Positions 1 through 13,000 are shown, counted from the stretch's first letter. The stretch is DNA of 64,000 bases from Hyalella azteca (GCF_000764305.2 NW_025932899.1:133343-197342); one strand, 5' to 3'. Numbers and translations are program-made. The notes: generated by a model not told the origin, from the sequence alone.

Positions 1-2200
1 GTCAATAACATAGGTACTAACCGCAAAGAGAACAGATCTAGTATACATTAACGCAATGTCCCTCTTAACCTACACGAAAGACATCGCACCTCTATAAGAG
101 CTGTCTATTAAACAACGCAGCTATCACGGAGACAATTGCTTGGTATTTTAATGGCATTGAAGAAAGTACACTCTAACTTGACATTATCAGCTTAAAATAG
201 AGTGACCTTTACAGTGTTAGATTAACTGTGTTATGGTAAAAGAATAGTGAAATTCGTTTCGTAGTAGAATGGCATTGGCGTTGTCCGAAATGTAAAAATG
301 ATCTAATTATATAAATCATAGAACAGGAATTGTTATGGTATTGAGACAGTCTATTCTGGAACTCAATAAACTATATTAATAGCTCATAAATTAATGATTT
401 ATGTTCTAAAACGCATCTGTCAGTGAACATAGACCATGTTAAGTTTAGAACGAGAGAATTCTTGCAGCTAATATGAAAAATGTCTTAGTCCCAGCTTCTA
501 CCTGTTAAAAATTTGAAAATTAAAATTATATACAGGAATAAACAGATGAATAGTAATGGACCAAACTATGAAGTATGACATTCAAGAGCAAAGTATCAAG
601 CTGTGCAGTTCTCCCCAATCGCTGTATATTGAAGTAATAACTAGAAATTCTTCCACTGTATCCAATTTATATGAATTATCATACAAATAATAACTTCAAA
701 TTTCTCCACTGCTTGCTCTGACTTGGTGGTAATTAACGTCTCGGTGGTATAGATCAATATGAAGCCATTAAAAGTTTGAACCAATAACATCGGTCACCGC
801 CAATAATCATGTTAAAGTTAAACATTTCATTCGATGTCAGTTCCAAGTCTTCACCGTGCAATGAACTTAATTCCCATGACGAAAGTATTTAATTCCCATG
901 ACGAAAGTATTATGTTCAACGTTTACTTTTTGTGTTAGCTTTTCTCATCAAATAAACTTTTGATTTGTACTGAACACTATTTAACAACTCGTAGCATCGC
1001 GTTATTGATTGGGTCTCAGCAATACCCCATTATATTTAGAAAAAAATTTTTATTCATATTACTAATACATTTATAATTTAATTTCCAAAAATCCGAAAAT
1101 TATAATTGCACTCATTATATTTTACTTCACTTCGGCAAGAACAATGAACAGCAAGATTTGTCTGCCGTGGAAAAATATTTGGAGTTTATGTCGACAAGGA
1201 GCTGAAATTTTCTAGGCCTTATTGAAACGCAAGCTAATAAAATAAACTATTTGGACTGATCAGACGCTCTTATGAGTTCCTAGATGCAGAAGCAATGAAG
1301 CAGTTGTTTATCGCTGTCGTGCTTGTAAGGAATTTACACGAATATAATCGCTGATAATTTTTATTTGAGAATCCACAGGATAAATCTTCGAAGGTTTTCG
1401 AAGGCAAGAGAATAAAAAGTGAAGAAGCAGTGGAGCAACTGCAACCAAAGAAAAACAGTCTGATTAACTGACAAACGTAGTTCAAGTATGCTTTCTATGA
1501 TCATATTCTGTATTCCAATTTATCGGCACATGATTTGACAGTGAACTTGATTCCCAGTGTTAACCTTGCGAAGTTGCGACACTGAATACGGCAGCAGCAA
1601 ACAGACGAGGAGTTCCTTACGACATAGCTCAAGCAGAATGGGTGACGTGTGAAGTGCGTCTTTATACTGTAACGTAACAAAAATAACTTATTGAATTACA
1701 GTAAATACAATGGTTTTCTTAGTTGAACAATATGTCATATATAGTGGTATTGTTAATTGCGATCAAATATTGATTAACCAACCTTCTAAGTTATTGCCGA
1801 TGGCTCCATTTAGAAGTGGCATAGATGCCATTCAGAGGTTTGATTTAGACACAATGTGCAGTGGTTAGTAATAGGTTGGCCCAACTCAGCTAATTTGGTA
1901 AATAAGTTAATAAGGTTAAGGTTAAGGTTCTAGGCCGGAAATAAGGCCAAAGTAATTAATGCGTCATAGACGACTTTGCAATATTGGGTCCAACCAAAGA
2001 AGTGAATTTGCATGCATTAACAGGACAAGGGGCCCATTCCATGCATTAAATCAAGTTAATACAGAGAGAAAATGCACATATTATGTTGTACATAATACAG
2101 CAATCTTGAATGCACAATTTGTCACCTTCTTCGAAGCTCCTAACTGTTAATTCCTTATCCTAGACGTTAACAACTATTCAAACTTAATCTTCATAGTCTT
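1..2200. other. Intergenic, no gene recognised
   Basis: AT-rich sequence with only short chance reading frames. A 22-bp unit around 870-910 (containing AATTCCCATGACGAAAGTAT) occurs twice in tandem. I see no splice-bounded open segments or conserved protein motifs on either strand. Confidence 0.5.
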
Positions 2201-2214
2201 CCTTAAATTAAAAC

Positions 2215-2870
2215 GGAACAGAATTTCTTATATGCTATCGAACCTAAAGTTTGGAAAAGTCATGTGGTTACCGATGCTTGAAAAGAACAGAAACTTAGTT
2301 GACAGTGTTCAAAGACGGGGAAAAATTATAATTCCATGCTCGAAAGGAAAGTCTTATGAAGAAAGATTAAAGATTATGAAGCTTCCAAGTCTCTGTTATC
2401 GACGTTTGCGTGGTGACCTCATTGAAGTATACAAGCATACTCATAGTTTATACAAGGCCCCAAAAGGATTCCTAGAATCTGAAACAAGAACCAACACCAG
2501 GGGCCACTGTTATAAGTTAAAAAAAACTGCGGTGCAACTCATCGACGCGACAACACTTCTTCTTGCTTCGAGTCACCGACATGTGGAACAGCCTCCCTGA
2601 TGAGATTGTTGACGCTCCGAGTATGAACGCCTTAAAGAACAGACTAGACAAGGCTATGCAAAAGTATATGTTCAGTCTCGAATTGCCTAGCACTCTACGG
2701 AACTAGTAAAGTTCCAGTGAGGTTGTAAACCAACGTCACTTGAAAAGATTTTATCAAAAGGCCAGTTTTAGATCTCGGACGAAACTTAGTCACGAAAACT
2801 ACAAGAATCGGCTACAGGCCTAAACAGGCCTGCAGCCAGCGCCGAAGATGCTATGTTATGATATTTTCTA
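2215..2870 (+). mobile_element. CR1-type LINE, 3' tail fragment (C-terminus of reverse transcriptase)
   Basis: The + strand encodes the typical C-terminal tail of CR1-group non-LTR reverse transcriptases: a VQRR motif, then YEERLKIMKLPSL, YRRLRGDLIEVYK, TRGH and, after a frame change near 2530, an MWNSLPDEIV and NRLDKAM tail. A 3' UTR follows and ends near 2870 in an ATGCTATGTTATGATA run. The first frame runs from 2232 to 2600 and the last part is in another frame, so the copy is dead and 5'-truncated. Two related tails lie on the minus strand at 51.6-52.8 kb. The 3' UTR shares an 18-base block with the SINEs of this window. Confidence 0.8.
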
Positions 2871-2879
2871 TGTAGGCTA

Positions 2880-4535
2880 AAATTGAGGGATACCTTTAAA
2901 ATGATTCACTGCTGTCAACATGTGACGCAAGTTGTTTTCTACATTCCTAAACAGTGGAACCTAGGCTTACGCTTCATAAAATTCCTCTGTTTAAGGAATT
3001 TGACGCGTATACCGGATGCCATTCGATTGAGAACTACTGGCCATACAAATATTAAGCCCGCCAAATATTAAAACTGTATCAATTTTTCTCTTAAAATGTA
3101 TTCACGTAATAAAATGCAAGTTTGATTGAAGACCATAGCATGATTTTTATTACTCTTATTCGTTTTTTCGATGACTCGAACAAAATTTCTAACTGGCGCC
3201 GGGATATCATAAAGCATGTTACCAAATGACATTTTAATGGAATGCGACGTTTTGAAAATACAATTTTCATTGTCAAGCAGGTGAAGGTTTTGAGACACTT
3301 GAAATTGAACTTTGAAAATGACAGTAGTGCAGATCAATGGTAAAGTGGATACAATTTAAAATATAAGCTTAAAATTACTCTGATAATAATTTCAGCGTCC
3401 GGACGAATCCTGTAGTTTGGAGGTTGATACCCTTTCAAAATTTTGAGTTGGTGGCGACCCTGAATTAGGAACCGCCTAGGACTCGGACCGAACGTAAATC
3501 ACCTTTTCTATGTCCGCTTTTTGGTTTAAATTCCGGTCCCCGAATCGGACAGCTACATGCGCCTGGGACTCATTCTGCCAACTCTTGCCCTACTCTCAGG
3601 AGAACATAAAGTCGGCAAGGTGGTTCTGACTAGTCGTTGATTGCGATCAGGTGGCCAACCAGACCCAGAATAACTCTAACGCGAACATAGCAACTCTGGG
3701 CATACCCCGAATTTTGTTAGGGTAGCTGGAGACTCGTTCTTGATAATGAGGGCCTCAGCTATCGCCAGTCCCGGTGGGTTAAGGCACCGCATAATAAAAA
3801 GCATGTTCTGGTCTTCAATCAAATTGCATAAAGAAAAGCTTCTGCCGAACTATACAAATTTCACATAATAAAATGTATACAATTCAAGGCAAGGATAATT
3901 TTTCTACTTCTACAGTTGTGGCCAAGGAGTTCGATGCATCCAGCAAACTGTTTGCTCAGGTCAGTGAGTCAAGTGATAGCCACGCAGTAGATGACTTTAG
4001 TGTTGATACTCGAGGTCGATACAGGGCCGACGTTACGTGTTGACATAGACACCAAACAACTCTGAAGAAGCTAATACAGCTCCACACGACATCGCCCCAG
4101 TCACATGAATGATAAATTACGTTTCCTCTGCAATCTATACTCGTCAGTCTTCAAACGCAGGTGTGAGAGGCGCTCAGTATCATTCCTTGATCTAAAAAAT
4201 TATTTGAGTTGAGGATAAATTAAAATTTAGGAGATATCCTAATAATTGAATATTTTTTCCGCAATTTATACTCGTCCCAACTGGAACACAACCGTGCATA
4301 GCATGCTTGTCATTATTTATGTGCAGCTATTAAATATAACCTTCGATTGATATTAAATATGTGACATAAAGCAACGAATATATAATAAATGCGAATGGTG
4401 GTCATAATATTTTACGCTTCAGTCCAAAAAATAAATGAGCACTACAACAATTGTGAAATATGTGTACGTATCATATAGTTATTTTGGAATCCAAACGAAT
4501 AGGTCGAGCTTGGTCACGAAAATCAGCATGCGATT
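2880..4535. other. Intergenic, no firm gene
   Basis: No conserved gene seen. A stretch at about 3400-3800 is less AT-rich but shows no long frame. A 56-codon + strand frame at 3873-4043 has protein-like composition (it contains VAKEFDASSKLFAQVSESSD), with an acceptor-like site at 3917 and a donor-like GTCAGT at about 3960. I do not recognise it, and chance is the simplest explanation. Confidence 0.4.
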
Positions 4536-4539
4536 TTAT

Positions 4540-4690
4540 ATTTTTAGCGCATTTTCTCCTTTATGGAAAAAATGCACTATTGTGCTCGCTATGTCCGTCT
4601 GTCTGTCTGTCCGTCCGTGACTTCACGTTTTCGTCGACGAGAAAATGCGCTCTCTGTCACTCACTTCAGTGAGTACTGAGTTATATTTTT
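4540..4690 (+). repeat. Dispersed ~135-bp repeat, family 1, copy 1
   Basis: Begins near TTTTTAGCGCATTTTCTC, passes a GTCCGTC-rich core and ends with GACGAGAAAATGCGCTCTC then a TCACTCAC...GTGAGTACTGA hairpin. The two ends carry inverted GCGCATTTTCTC / GAGAAAATGCGC blocks. Four further copies occur at about 26.6 and 31.6 kb (minus) and 36.2 and 37.1 kb (plus), so it is a MITE-like dispersed family. Confidence 0.75.
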
Positions 4691-6200
4691 TAATTTTCTG
4701 TTCAAGTTTGTTACTAATTTAAAAATTAATTCGTACCCGCTTGTTATATATCAGCTCATTTACTTAATTTTGGGAAATTTCTGAAATATTTGACACGAGT
4801 TTGACCTTACCGACCGCAAAAATTAATTCGTTTATATGCATGTTGCATGAGAAAACTGCTCACAGACGTTTTCTCGTACATAACGGGAAGTTGTGTTAAC
4901 GCCTGATGTTTTCTACCCTAATCAAAGGTTTGACTGTTATTAAATATCCATCATCTTAATACTAAACCTTTTAAATATTTATTTTCATGCGTTTGCAAAT
5001 AATAAATACAGAAACGGTCGTCAATGACCGACTGTTTTATTGTTTTATGTTTTATTTATTTATTTATTTTTTGCTTCATGTCCTTTCTAAAAACTTAAGA
5101 CTTTAATATCTAAATTGAAGTTTGAAAAAGTAATTATGTTCGTTGCAATTAAATCTTAATCAAACAATTCTCTATTTACTTCTTTCGTAAACATTTGCTT
5201 GAATTATGGATGTTGATACACTAGATTACCGGGACATTTATGATTTAATTCTTCCTTTTCAACCTAATCGTTACAAATTTTATTGTGATAAATTAAATTA
5301 CAAAAATTATCTATTTAACCTAATTTACTTAGGATAATTTTTAAATCGTTAAACTCGCATGTTTCGACTCTTTATAAAAACGTAGATGCGTAGCAGCTCG
5401 ACACACGCAGTTCGAGCTATCGGTTGAGCTTGCACAGCAATGATCTATATGTGCACATCAAGACTAGATTAGGGGATGGCAAAAAAAATGATGTGTAAAC
5501 ACTATGACTCCCAACTAACTTCTCTGCTCAAACAAATTCCGCTCGATAGTCAATGTAGACAAGTCAAAGGGCTCAATAGTACTCAGTTTGGTGAGTGTCT
5601 GTCCTGGCAGTGCTACCAATACTTGTATTCTATGAATATATATTGAAGTATAGAACTCATTTCGTCGTCAATGCTTCACGATTTGCTATTGAGAGAAGTT
5701 CGGAATTGCATTTGCTTGTCATGACTATTTCGTTCTGCTGATATTGATTTGAGATAGCGACTTCCAATGTGGCAATACATATATTGATGCATTTTGAATC
5801 ACGACTTATATTTCATATATTTATTTTATTTGCCCGTGTTACATTTGTAAATTGGTGGCTGCATTTGCCCATAAAATAATAGCTAATATTACCATCACCT
5901 GACTACTTATAGAATTATCGTTTTGAAAGACGATATTTTTCTCACAGCAAATATTTAACCTCAGAATAGCCAATAATTAAGAATATTTCCTGCATTATAG
6001 TTATGCTTACAAGTGAAAAGTTCTCACAACATTTTTATTTCTCTATTGCGGTCAGATTAAATTTGAACTAAAATTTATTCACTTTAACATCAGCAATACG
6101 CCACTTTTTCTATTGACTGTACTTGACGATTAAATTTTGATTTTGGAAACATCAATGACCATTTGCTGAAGAAAATTAATAATATAGGGGAAAAAATAGC
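4691..6200. other. Intergenic, AT-rich, nothing recognised
   Basis: No coding-like segment on either strand. A short TTTA/TTAT run lies near 5040-5070. Confidence 0.4.
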
Positions 6201-6208
6201 AACTATAA

Positions 6209-6406
6209 TGCAATCTACACAGGGAAATATTACTCACATAACACAATACTACTTACCCTAAATCCAAACGAAAACTACCCTAGATCACGATACCATTCTA
6301 AAAAGGGTGTCAATCTACACAGGGAAATATTACTCACATAACACAATGCTGCTTACCCTAAATCCAAACGAAAACTACCCTAGATCACGATACCGTTCTA
6401 AAAAAA
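6209..6406 (+). repeat. Two-copy tandem duplication, ~98-bp unit
   Basis: The block starting CAATCTACACAGGGAAATAT at 6211 repeats almost exactly at 6311, down to the CTACCCTAGATCACGATACC segment. It is followed at 6452-6491 by a short open segment starting ATGTTTCTCATGGAG and ending at a GTAAGC donor-like site. That could be a first coding exon, but nothing confirms it. Confidence 0.7.
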
Positions 6407-6814
6407 CTCAACACAGATATTAGGGCCCCCGACACGTCCTCCTGCCAATCAATGTTTCTCATGGAGCCGACGGCAGCCCAAGCAGGCCAAGGTAAGCGAA
6501 ATATTGTATAATGTAAATTTACGGGACAAAATTAAATAATTTATGAGCGTTTCGCTTGATCATGACTGAAAATGAACGGTAAATCACTTTTTTTGCCTAA
6601 TCAATTATTTCTTAATTAGCATTTCGCTAAACGTGCTAAATATACATATTGAAATAACACGCTTTTAGCTTCTCAAAGGCAAATAAAATGCAAACACTGC
6701 TAGTGGATAAATTGATGAAGAAGTGGAACATAATAATCACGTGAGACAAAATCAGCCCACACGCGACTGATGCAGCAAGCGAGCCAGAGTTGCGTGACTG
6801 ATGCAATTGGCTTG

Positions 6815-7087
6815 AGGATGAGAAGCGCCGGCAGACACAACAATAACAGCAAATATTACGGCATGAGAAGCGCCGGCAGACACAACAATAACAGCAAATA
6901 TTACGGCATGAGAAGCGCCCGCAGACACAACAATAACAGCAAATATTACGGCATGAGAAGCGCTGGCAGACACAACAATAACAACAACATATTACGGCAT
7001 GAGAAGCGCCCGCAGACACAACAATAACAGCAAATATTACGGCATGAGAAGCGCCCGCAGACACAACAATAACAACAACATATTACG
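6815..7087 (+). repeat. 45-bp minisatellite, about 6 copies
   Basis: Six head-to-tail copies of a 45-bp unit with the core GAAGCGCCGGCAGACACAAC and then AATAACAGCAAATATTACGG. Because 45 is a multiple of 3 it generates repetitive open frames on both strands, which are not genes. Confidence 0.9.
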
Positions 7088-7089
7088 AC

Positions 7090-8155
7090 AGGGAGAAAGA
7101 TGGATTACGATGCACTAACTTGACTTTTGCTGAGTGGATCTTAGCTTAATTTCCACAAACCGCGCTCCTGTGAAAATTATAATTTTTTCTTGAATCTGAC
7201 TTCTCAAATTCTAGCGGTACTTGTCATGAAAGGAATGCTGATTTTTCTATCAAAGCAACCTATCTCCACAATAGCTCAAATTAGGAAGTTTCCTTCTGAG
7301 CAGAAATAAATTGGAAAATTCTCATCTTCTCATCTCTAGAAAAAATAGATTTATCATTATTTGTGGGTTTTCAAATTATTACAGTTTCTAAAGGTCAAAT
7401 CATTTTAAATATGGATATTTAAGCTCTATGGGAATGACTCGAGCAATTTTTGCGGCGCGTGCATCGCTGGAAAATAAGGGTGAGGTTAAAAAAATCCGCG
7501 GGTTTTAAACCTAGTGTTTAACTACCTGAATTTGTGATCATTATTTGACATGAAATGCTAATTCGAGTAACCAACTTTATGAATGTAAAATTGTTCCAAT
7601 AAATTTATATTAGCTGGTGTTAAAAGGTTATTATACAGCGAAACTCCTACGAATTTTTACTTCTAAATCGGAGCAAAGTTCAGGATGGGCATTCGAAATC
7701 CGCTTGTCATCGGTTCCGCCATTGTACATGCAACCAGAAGAAATTCTAGTCCAGTCTGGCCGCTGTCTATAAAGACAGAAAATAGGTCTTCGCTGAGCGA
7801 AAATTGCAGCTCGTCGAACAAAATTGCGAGTGTGCGAGACAAAAATTACGTTGCTGAGGACTGAAATTGACGTTACTGCGCGCAGAAGGATCGATGTCTG
7901 TTACACGGAGCTCTAACAACAGATAATTATAGAGCAACCGATCACGTAGCAGTCTTGCCTTTGATACGCACCTTGACTGCATTTGTTTTTAGCACCTCGG
8001 AGAATTTATTGCGTTATCTAAGGTGTGTGAACGGCTCCTTAACCCTCATATTTAGAATCTAGGCCACGTGTTCGAACTCAGGTATCGAGGATCATTAACA
8101 TGATAGGAGTCTGATGTCAGGTAAAGCTTCCGTTAGGATCGCTGCCAGACTTCTT
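7090..8155. other. Intergenic, nothing recognised
   Basis: No conserved protein segment, RNA gene or repeat end seen. Confidence 0.4.
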
Positions 8156-8157
8156 AT

Positions 8158-8395
8158 TAAACTTGCGATGAATAGCGCACGTACGAACGTTGAACTTGCG
8201 ATAAATAGTGTACGAACGAAGGAACATCTCATTAAACTTGCGATAAATAGTGTACGACCGAAGGAACATCTCATTAAACTTGCGATAAATAGTGTACGCA
8301 CTAAGGAACTTCTCATTTAACTTGCGCAAAATAGTGTACGCACGAAGGAACATCTCATTAAACTTGCGCAAAATAGTGTATAGGCGTATAAACAG
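8158..8395 (+). repeat. 42-bp minisatellite, about 5.5 copies
   Basis: Units begin ACTTGCGATAAATAGTGTAC and end GAAGGAACATCTCATTAA. The first unit is shorter and more diverged, and the last two carry GCGCAAAATAGTG variants. The open frames here on both strands arise from the repeat (42 is a multiple of 3). Confidence 0.9.
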
Positions 8396-10060
8396 CTGTC
8401 GCCGCACGTCATCTAAATTGTCTTATGAAGAATTTTTGGGTGAAAGTAGAGCGCAGGAATAGCGTACAAACGATGACAGTTCATAGAAAATTTAACTGGT
8501 GCAAATCTCTCGTTTTTCATTGTTTTTATTTATAATATTCTAATGTAGAATGTCAACGTTGTTGCGTTATAGTTTAAAGATAACATATTCAATGTTAGGG
8601 TTTTCTACGTTATTTGTCACAATGTCTATTAAGCAAATATTTTGTGCATATCATGTCATATAATAATAGATATGTCGAAATACTTGTAGAAATAGGTAAA
8701 TTAATCCTAAAAACGAGCTATACATTTACATGTAAAATGATTAAACGATGCAAGACCGATGCGAATTGTAGACATTCAAAATTATGTCAATGGATTATAT
8801 TTCCTGTATAAAGTGAATAGAAAGAAAAATTATAATTTTTAATTTACATAAATTTACATTAAAATTTTAAATTTACATAAATTTACATAAATTTACATAA
8901 ATTTACATAAATTTACATGCGTCACTCACCATGACTCAGCTTTCGTGCCACAGGCTTTGTCCTCATCTTGAGTTCATCGGCAGAGGCGAAAGTTTATCCT
9001 GTTTTTCCAGTCTCGCGATGCTTGTCTTCTAACTTCAATTAATCATATAGAATTAAATAAATGTTATCAACATTTCAGTATTCAGTGTTTCTCAAATGCT
9101 GATACTGAATGCTAGAAAAATAACTTTTTATCTCTCATCTAGTCGTAACTTTTATAATTTAAATCTAAACTACAGCTTTACATTACACTTCTAAACACAA
9201 ATTTATTTTCGATCATTTGCCGCTGACGTATCTTAATATTATTTATTGATACGCGAGCTAAAGAACTATACAAATCTGGAAGAAAAGTCCTTATGCTTCC
9301 GTCCCGCTAAGATATTCTTGAGCAGTTCTAAAAAATGTAAGTTTATTTATTACGATTCTCATTATTTTGTCACAAAAAATATTCAATATAATACGGCCTG
9401 TGTATGAGTTTAAATAAGTAAATAAAATAAATACAATTATTCGTTAATAATTTGAATATTACTTGAAATCTTAGGGAGTTTAGCCCCCTATTTCCTTAAA
9501 ATCTACTCATAAAAGTCTAGTGACGCCCACTGAGCCATAACGTTTTGAGGGGAAACTGAGGAAAAGAGAGGGAAGACGGGCAGTCTGGGTGACTGGGGAT
9601 AGGGGGACAAAATAGAGCTTTAATGAGAGCAGGGACAAAAAAAGTCTTAATTAAAGAAAGATATTTGGAGGGATTAAATATAAATTAAGGTTCAATCTTG
9701 ACAGGTTCGAGAGCGTGAGAGGCAGAGATGCATCGGTAAACTACTAGAGTAGTAAAAGAAAATTGACATTCATGTGGAAATGAATAGAAAATTGACTCTT
9801 ATAGCTCTAAATTAATTTAGGCAGTGCAAAATTTCAGTGCTTTCAAAGTTTACAAATATTCTTGCTAATTTAAAATGGATTTAGAATATTTTATAATTAA
9901 CTCAATTATAAGCTAATTGAAATAATTCAAAGTTATTTTAAATTATATACCCAATTTAATAAATTCGTATTTATGTAGGTATTTCCTTAAAAAGAAGCAT
10001 TTATATACCAACGAAATGAAAAAGATTCATAGTTTTTTACACATTTTTAAATGTTTAACA
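8396..10060. other. Intergenic; 12-bp repeat near 8845-8920
   Basis: AT-rich. About six tandem copies of a 12-bp unit (ATAAATTTACAT) lie at 8845-8920. Otherwise no gene-like structure. Confidence 0.5.
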
Positions 10061-10181
10061 TGTTATCCTGTTGCTGCACGGCAAACATCTAAACGGTAGC
10101 TAAGCTCGTCCCACGCACGAGAAAGCATATCTTCTGCTACTGAGTGCACCGTAGCAGTGATACGGTTCTTCAGATCAACCA

Positions 10182-10335
10182 GAGTTGCTGGTAGAGGCGG
10201 GACGTAAACAGAGTTGCTGGTAGAGGCGGGACGTAAACAGTTGCTGGTAGAGGCGAGACGTAAACAGAGTTGCTGGTAGAGGCGGGACGTAAACAACGGG
10301 ACGTAAAGAGTTGCTGGTAGAGGCGGGACGTAAAC
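10182..10335 (-). repeat. 29-bp minisatellite within transposase codons, about 5 copies
   Basis: Tandem units of 29 bp (27 bp in one copy, plus a 14-bp partial), with the + strand core GTTGCTGGTAGAGGCGGGAC. On the minus strand each unit re-reads the transposase VYVPPLPAT segment, but 29 is not a multiple of 3, so the array shifts frame at every unit. Confidence 0.9.
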
Positions 10336-10385
10336 AGCTTCCTTGACGTAACCCCATAAGAAATAGTCACATGGGGTGAGATCAG

Positions 10386-10634
10386 GGGCCGTATTATCAA
10401 AACTTCGTAAGTACGCAAAATCGACTTACGAGTGGCGTTACGAGTACAACGTAATACTAGCGGTGGTATTATAAAAACATTTGCGCGCGAAAAATTTGCG
10501 CGGGAAAAAATTTAGGCTTTTAGCTAAGACTTGCGTACAAAAGTTTTGATAATGCCAAAATTAGGGTGTATTTACTACCACAGAACTTTTTTGTCGTAAG
10601 TACAAAAAGTTACGAAGTTTTGATAATCCGGCCC
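10386..10634. mobile_element. Harbinger-like MITE inside the mariner remnant
   Basis: 249-bp element with imperfect terminal inverted repeats beginning GGGCCGTATTATCAAAACTT on the left and GGGCCGGATTATCAAAACTT on the right, flanked on both sides by CAG. Removing the element and one CAG restores the transposase codons for SPDLTP, which supports a 3-bp target duplication. Terminal GGG and a 3-bp duplication fit the PIF/Harbinger or ISL2EU groups, but the superfamily is inferred. Confidence 0.7.
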
Positions 10635-10799
10635 CAGGTGATCTCGGTGGCCAGAAGTGTAGTGCCAGATCTTCATTTCCTGTGCATACCTCGCATAAGG
10701 AAGTGGAAGAGACTGATTCAAAAAAAGTTTCGAGCATCAAGATACCAATGGCGCTGAAGATGCCGCCCAATTCCGCGTTTTAATATCATAAAAAATTAA

Positions 10800-12075
10800 T
10801 CTTTCTCATTCCATAGGTTATAAATTATCCATTTTGAATTTGAAATTAACTAAATACGAATTTTTTAATTAGATATATCATTTAGAAAGACCCTGTATAC
10901 CTGTAAACTCCCAAGACAACTCAATACAACAATCTCCAGCCTCTGTCGCTCTTAGGTCAAAGCCCTTTACCACAACTAGCATGCATTAAATAATCTGAAA
11001 ATCCCTTAGTTTATTTTCGCTAAAATTATGGCGAATCGAATTTGTGTAAAATTATTATTAGACAAGAACCCATATTATGTCACAATTTTTGTAAAAAGTT
11101 AATTTACAGAAAGCTCTGCAATACATAAAGAATATTTCGTTCGGCCTACCGGTTATCAAAACCTTCCCAAGCTGAAACCTGGAATGGAATCAATTATTTA
11201 TTAACCTTAACTGTAATCTTTATTGCTTTAATAGTGTCCCGTGCGTCTCTAAGCAACGTCAACCTATCTATGAAAATAGGCGCACGAGTAATTATTATTA
11301 ATTTAAATAATTAATTACAAACACCGCAATTGTCAAGGCGGTGGTCACGGCAAGTGAGTCTCAGGCAACCACAGTCTCCACGCTACACACAGAAAAATGA
11401 GTGAGACGTTGTCCAAGGAGCGATGAACTTTTGGCTTTCATGTGGTCATCCTAGTTCTATCCGGCAATGACCTAATTCATCCATGACCTAGTTCTGTCCG
11501 GCAAATATTGGGCGTATTAGTGTTGCGTACGCTCTGTGCTGGTGCTGTAAGTGAAAGAGATTGTCACTATTTAGCCAATATGACACATTATTTTTCTTGA
11601 GTGAAGTAACGAAGGTTGCGTTGAATGGTGTGTTTTGGTCGCGACGCTGCTGTCGTGTTGAAAATTTTGCAACCATTCGTAAAAATCACGATGTCTGTTG
11701 ATTTATTACGAAAATCACGTAGCCAGTAACGAAATTATCGTCGCTAGTAACGCCCATCCAATTTCCGTACACGACAATCGTATCGCCAGTCGCTTAATGG
11801 ACACTAGACTTGTATCATTAACAGTTTCATGTCATGATTGCCACGTCACCAATGCCATCATGGTCATCACAATTACGTCACTGTCATGCTCACCAATCGA
11901 TTCACTATCGCCTTTATGGTCTTGGCAGTCACATAGCTAGTGGCTTCAAAATCACAATAATTAAGTCATTAATATTTATTACATTATTATTACATTATTA
12001 TTACATTATTGTTAGTTATTAAAATAACATTTATCGCGTTTTCGTAGTCATAAAAAATCACGTTAAAAATGGTGT
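10800..12075. other. Intergenic, nothing recognised
   Basis: AT-rich with short chance frames only. Near 11700-11940 a run of imperfect ACGTCACTAG-like words grades into the minisatellite that follows. Confidence 0.4.
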
Positions 12076-12078
12076 CTT

Positions 12079-12190
12079 GATCACGACGATCACGTCACTA
12101 GCGGCTTCATGGTCACGACGATCACGTCACTAGCGGCTTCATGGTCACGACGATCACGTCACTAGCGGCTTCGTGGTCACGACGATCGCA
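12079..12190 (+). repeat. 32-bp minisatellite, about 3.5 copies
   Basis: Tandem copies of CACGACGATCACGTCACTAG followed by CGGCTTCATGGT. Units are nearly identical and border directly on the GC-rich patch. Confidence 0.9.
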
Positions 12191-13000
12191 CCGCACCACC
12201 GGCGCAGCGCCAGCGCCGCGCCGCAGCCCCTAGACTGGCACTGGCTGCCGCGACGCGCGTTCTGTGTCTTGAGATCCTCAAGACAACGCAGAGGCTCCGT
12301 GCCATCAGTACACATCATCCGGACCATCATCCGGACCAGGCGGAGTCCGCTGCTCTCTGACTTGAGGTCTCGGCGAATCAGGAACGCAGAATCCCGATAC
12401 AGTAACACGTCATCGATTTCTTAGCCAATGAGAATGCCAGGTCTACTGATAACGCGTGCGTCACTGATCTCTTTGCCTTTTGCCGCCGGGATTTTTACGT
12501 CATGAAGATTCCAGCCAATAGGACGGACTTGTTGCTCGCTTGGAATCGGAACATCCTCCTGGAATCGAAGCTCAGCCAACAAGACTCGCGTAAATGTAAC
12601 AACGCAAGCCATTGGCTCAATCTGTGAGTGTCTTCTTTGCTAGGCGAGCCGCCTCCGCTTCGTAATCTTTCAGAGACGCTGATGTATGTCTTGCTTCTAC
12701 TCGGTGTCTTCAAAGTTTCTCCTCTCTGAAGATATGGCTCCACTCCCCCTCCTTAACCCCACGAACTGCTGCACTTCCCCTTTCTAGACGGGATTCGTGG
12801 ATATCCGTTGCAGAACCTTGTCCCCTCGCTCTTCCTTCTCCCCTTATACTTCCCTCCATCTGAGGGGCTTTCGGCCCCGGTGTCCCATTTTCTTCTTGTC
12901 TTTAGTGACATGTAGTGTGCAGCCCTCCTGTCCATGCCCTCCCTTAAAGGCGCTTGTCTCAGCCTAATGCTGCGCTCAGATCCTTCCTGCGTCCTCTGGC
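12190..13000. promoter_or_regulatory. GC-rich, CCAAT-containing patch; possible promoter or CpG island
   Basis: Distinctly more GC- and CpG-rich than its surroundings. It contains several CCAAT-type words (AGCCAATGAG near 12422, CAGCCAATAGG near 12512, AGCCATTGGCT near 12608) and a CRE-like TTACGTCAT near 12496. Frames of 60-84 codons occur on both strands but none resembles a known family. I infer a regulatory region or an unrecognised first exon. No TSS can be placed. Confidence 0.3.

Larger units (their letters stand above)
10060..10790 (-). pseudogene. Broken mariner-like (DDE) transposase, C-terminal part
   Basis: Read on the minus strand, the segment encodes the characteristic end of an arthropod mariner-type DDE transposase: WPPRSPDLTPCDYFLWGYVK (the Asp-containing third catalytic region), then VYVPPLPATL, VDLKNRITATV, DMLSRAWDELSYRLDVCR and a stop near 10063. 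The reading is broken in three ways. A TIR element (10386-10634) sits inside the SPD/LTP codons. A 29-bp unit covering the VYVPPLPAT codons is amplified into a frame-destroying minisatellite. The upstream part near 10640-10790 is degraded. No complete transposase remains. Confidence 0.75.

Noticed and set aside
6636..7064. 142-codon Cys/Tyr-rich and 85-codon Asn-rich frames
   Set aside because: Generated by the 45-bp minisatellite, whose length is a multiple of 3.
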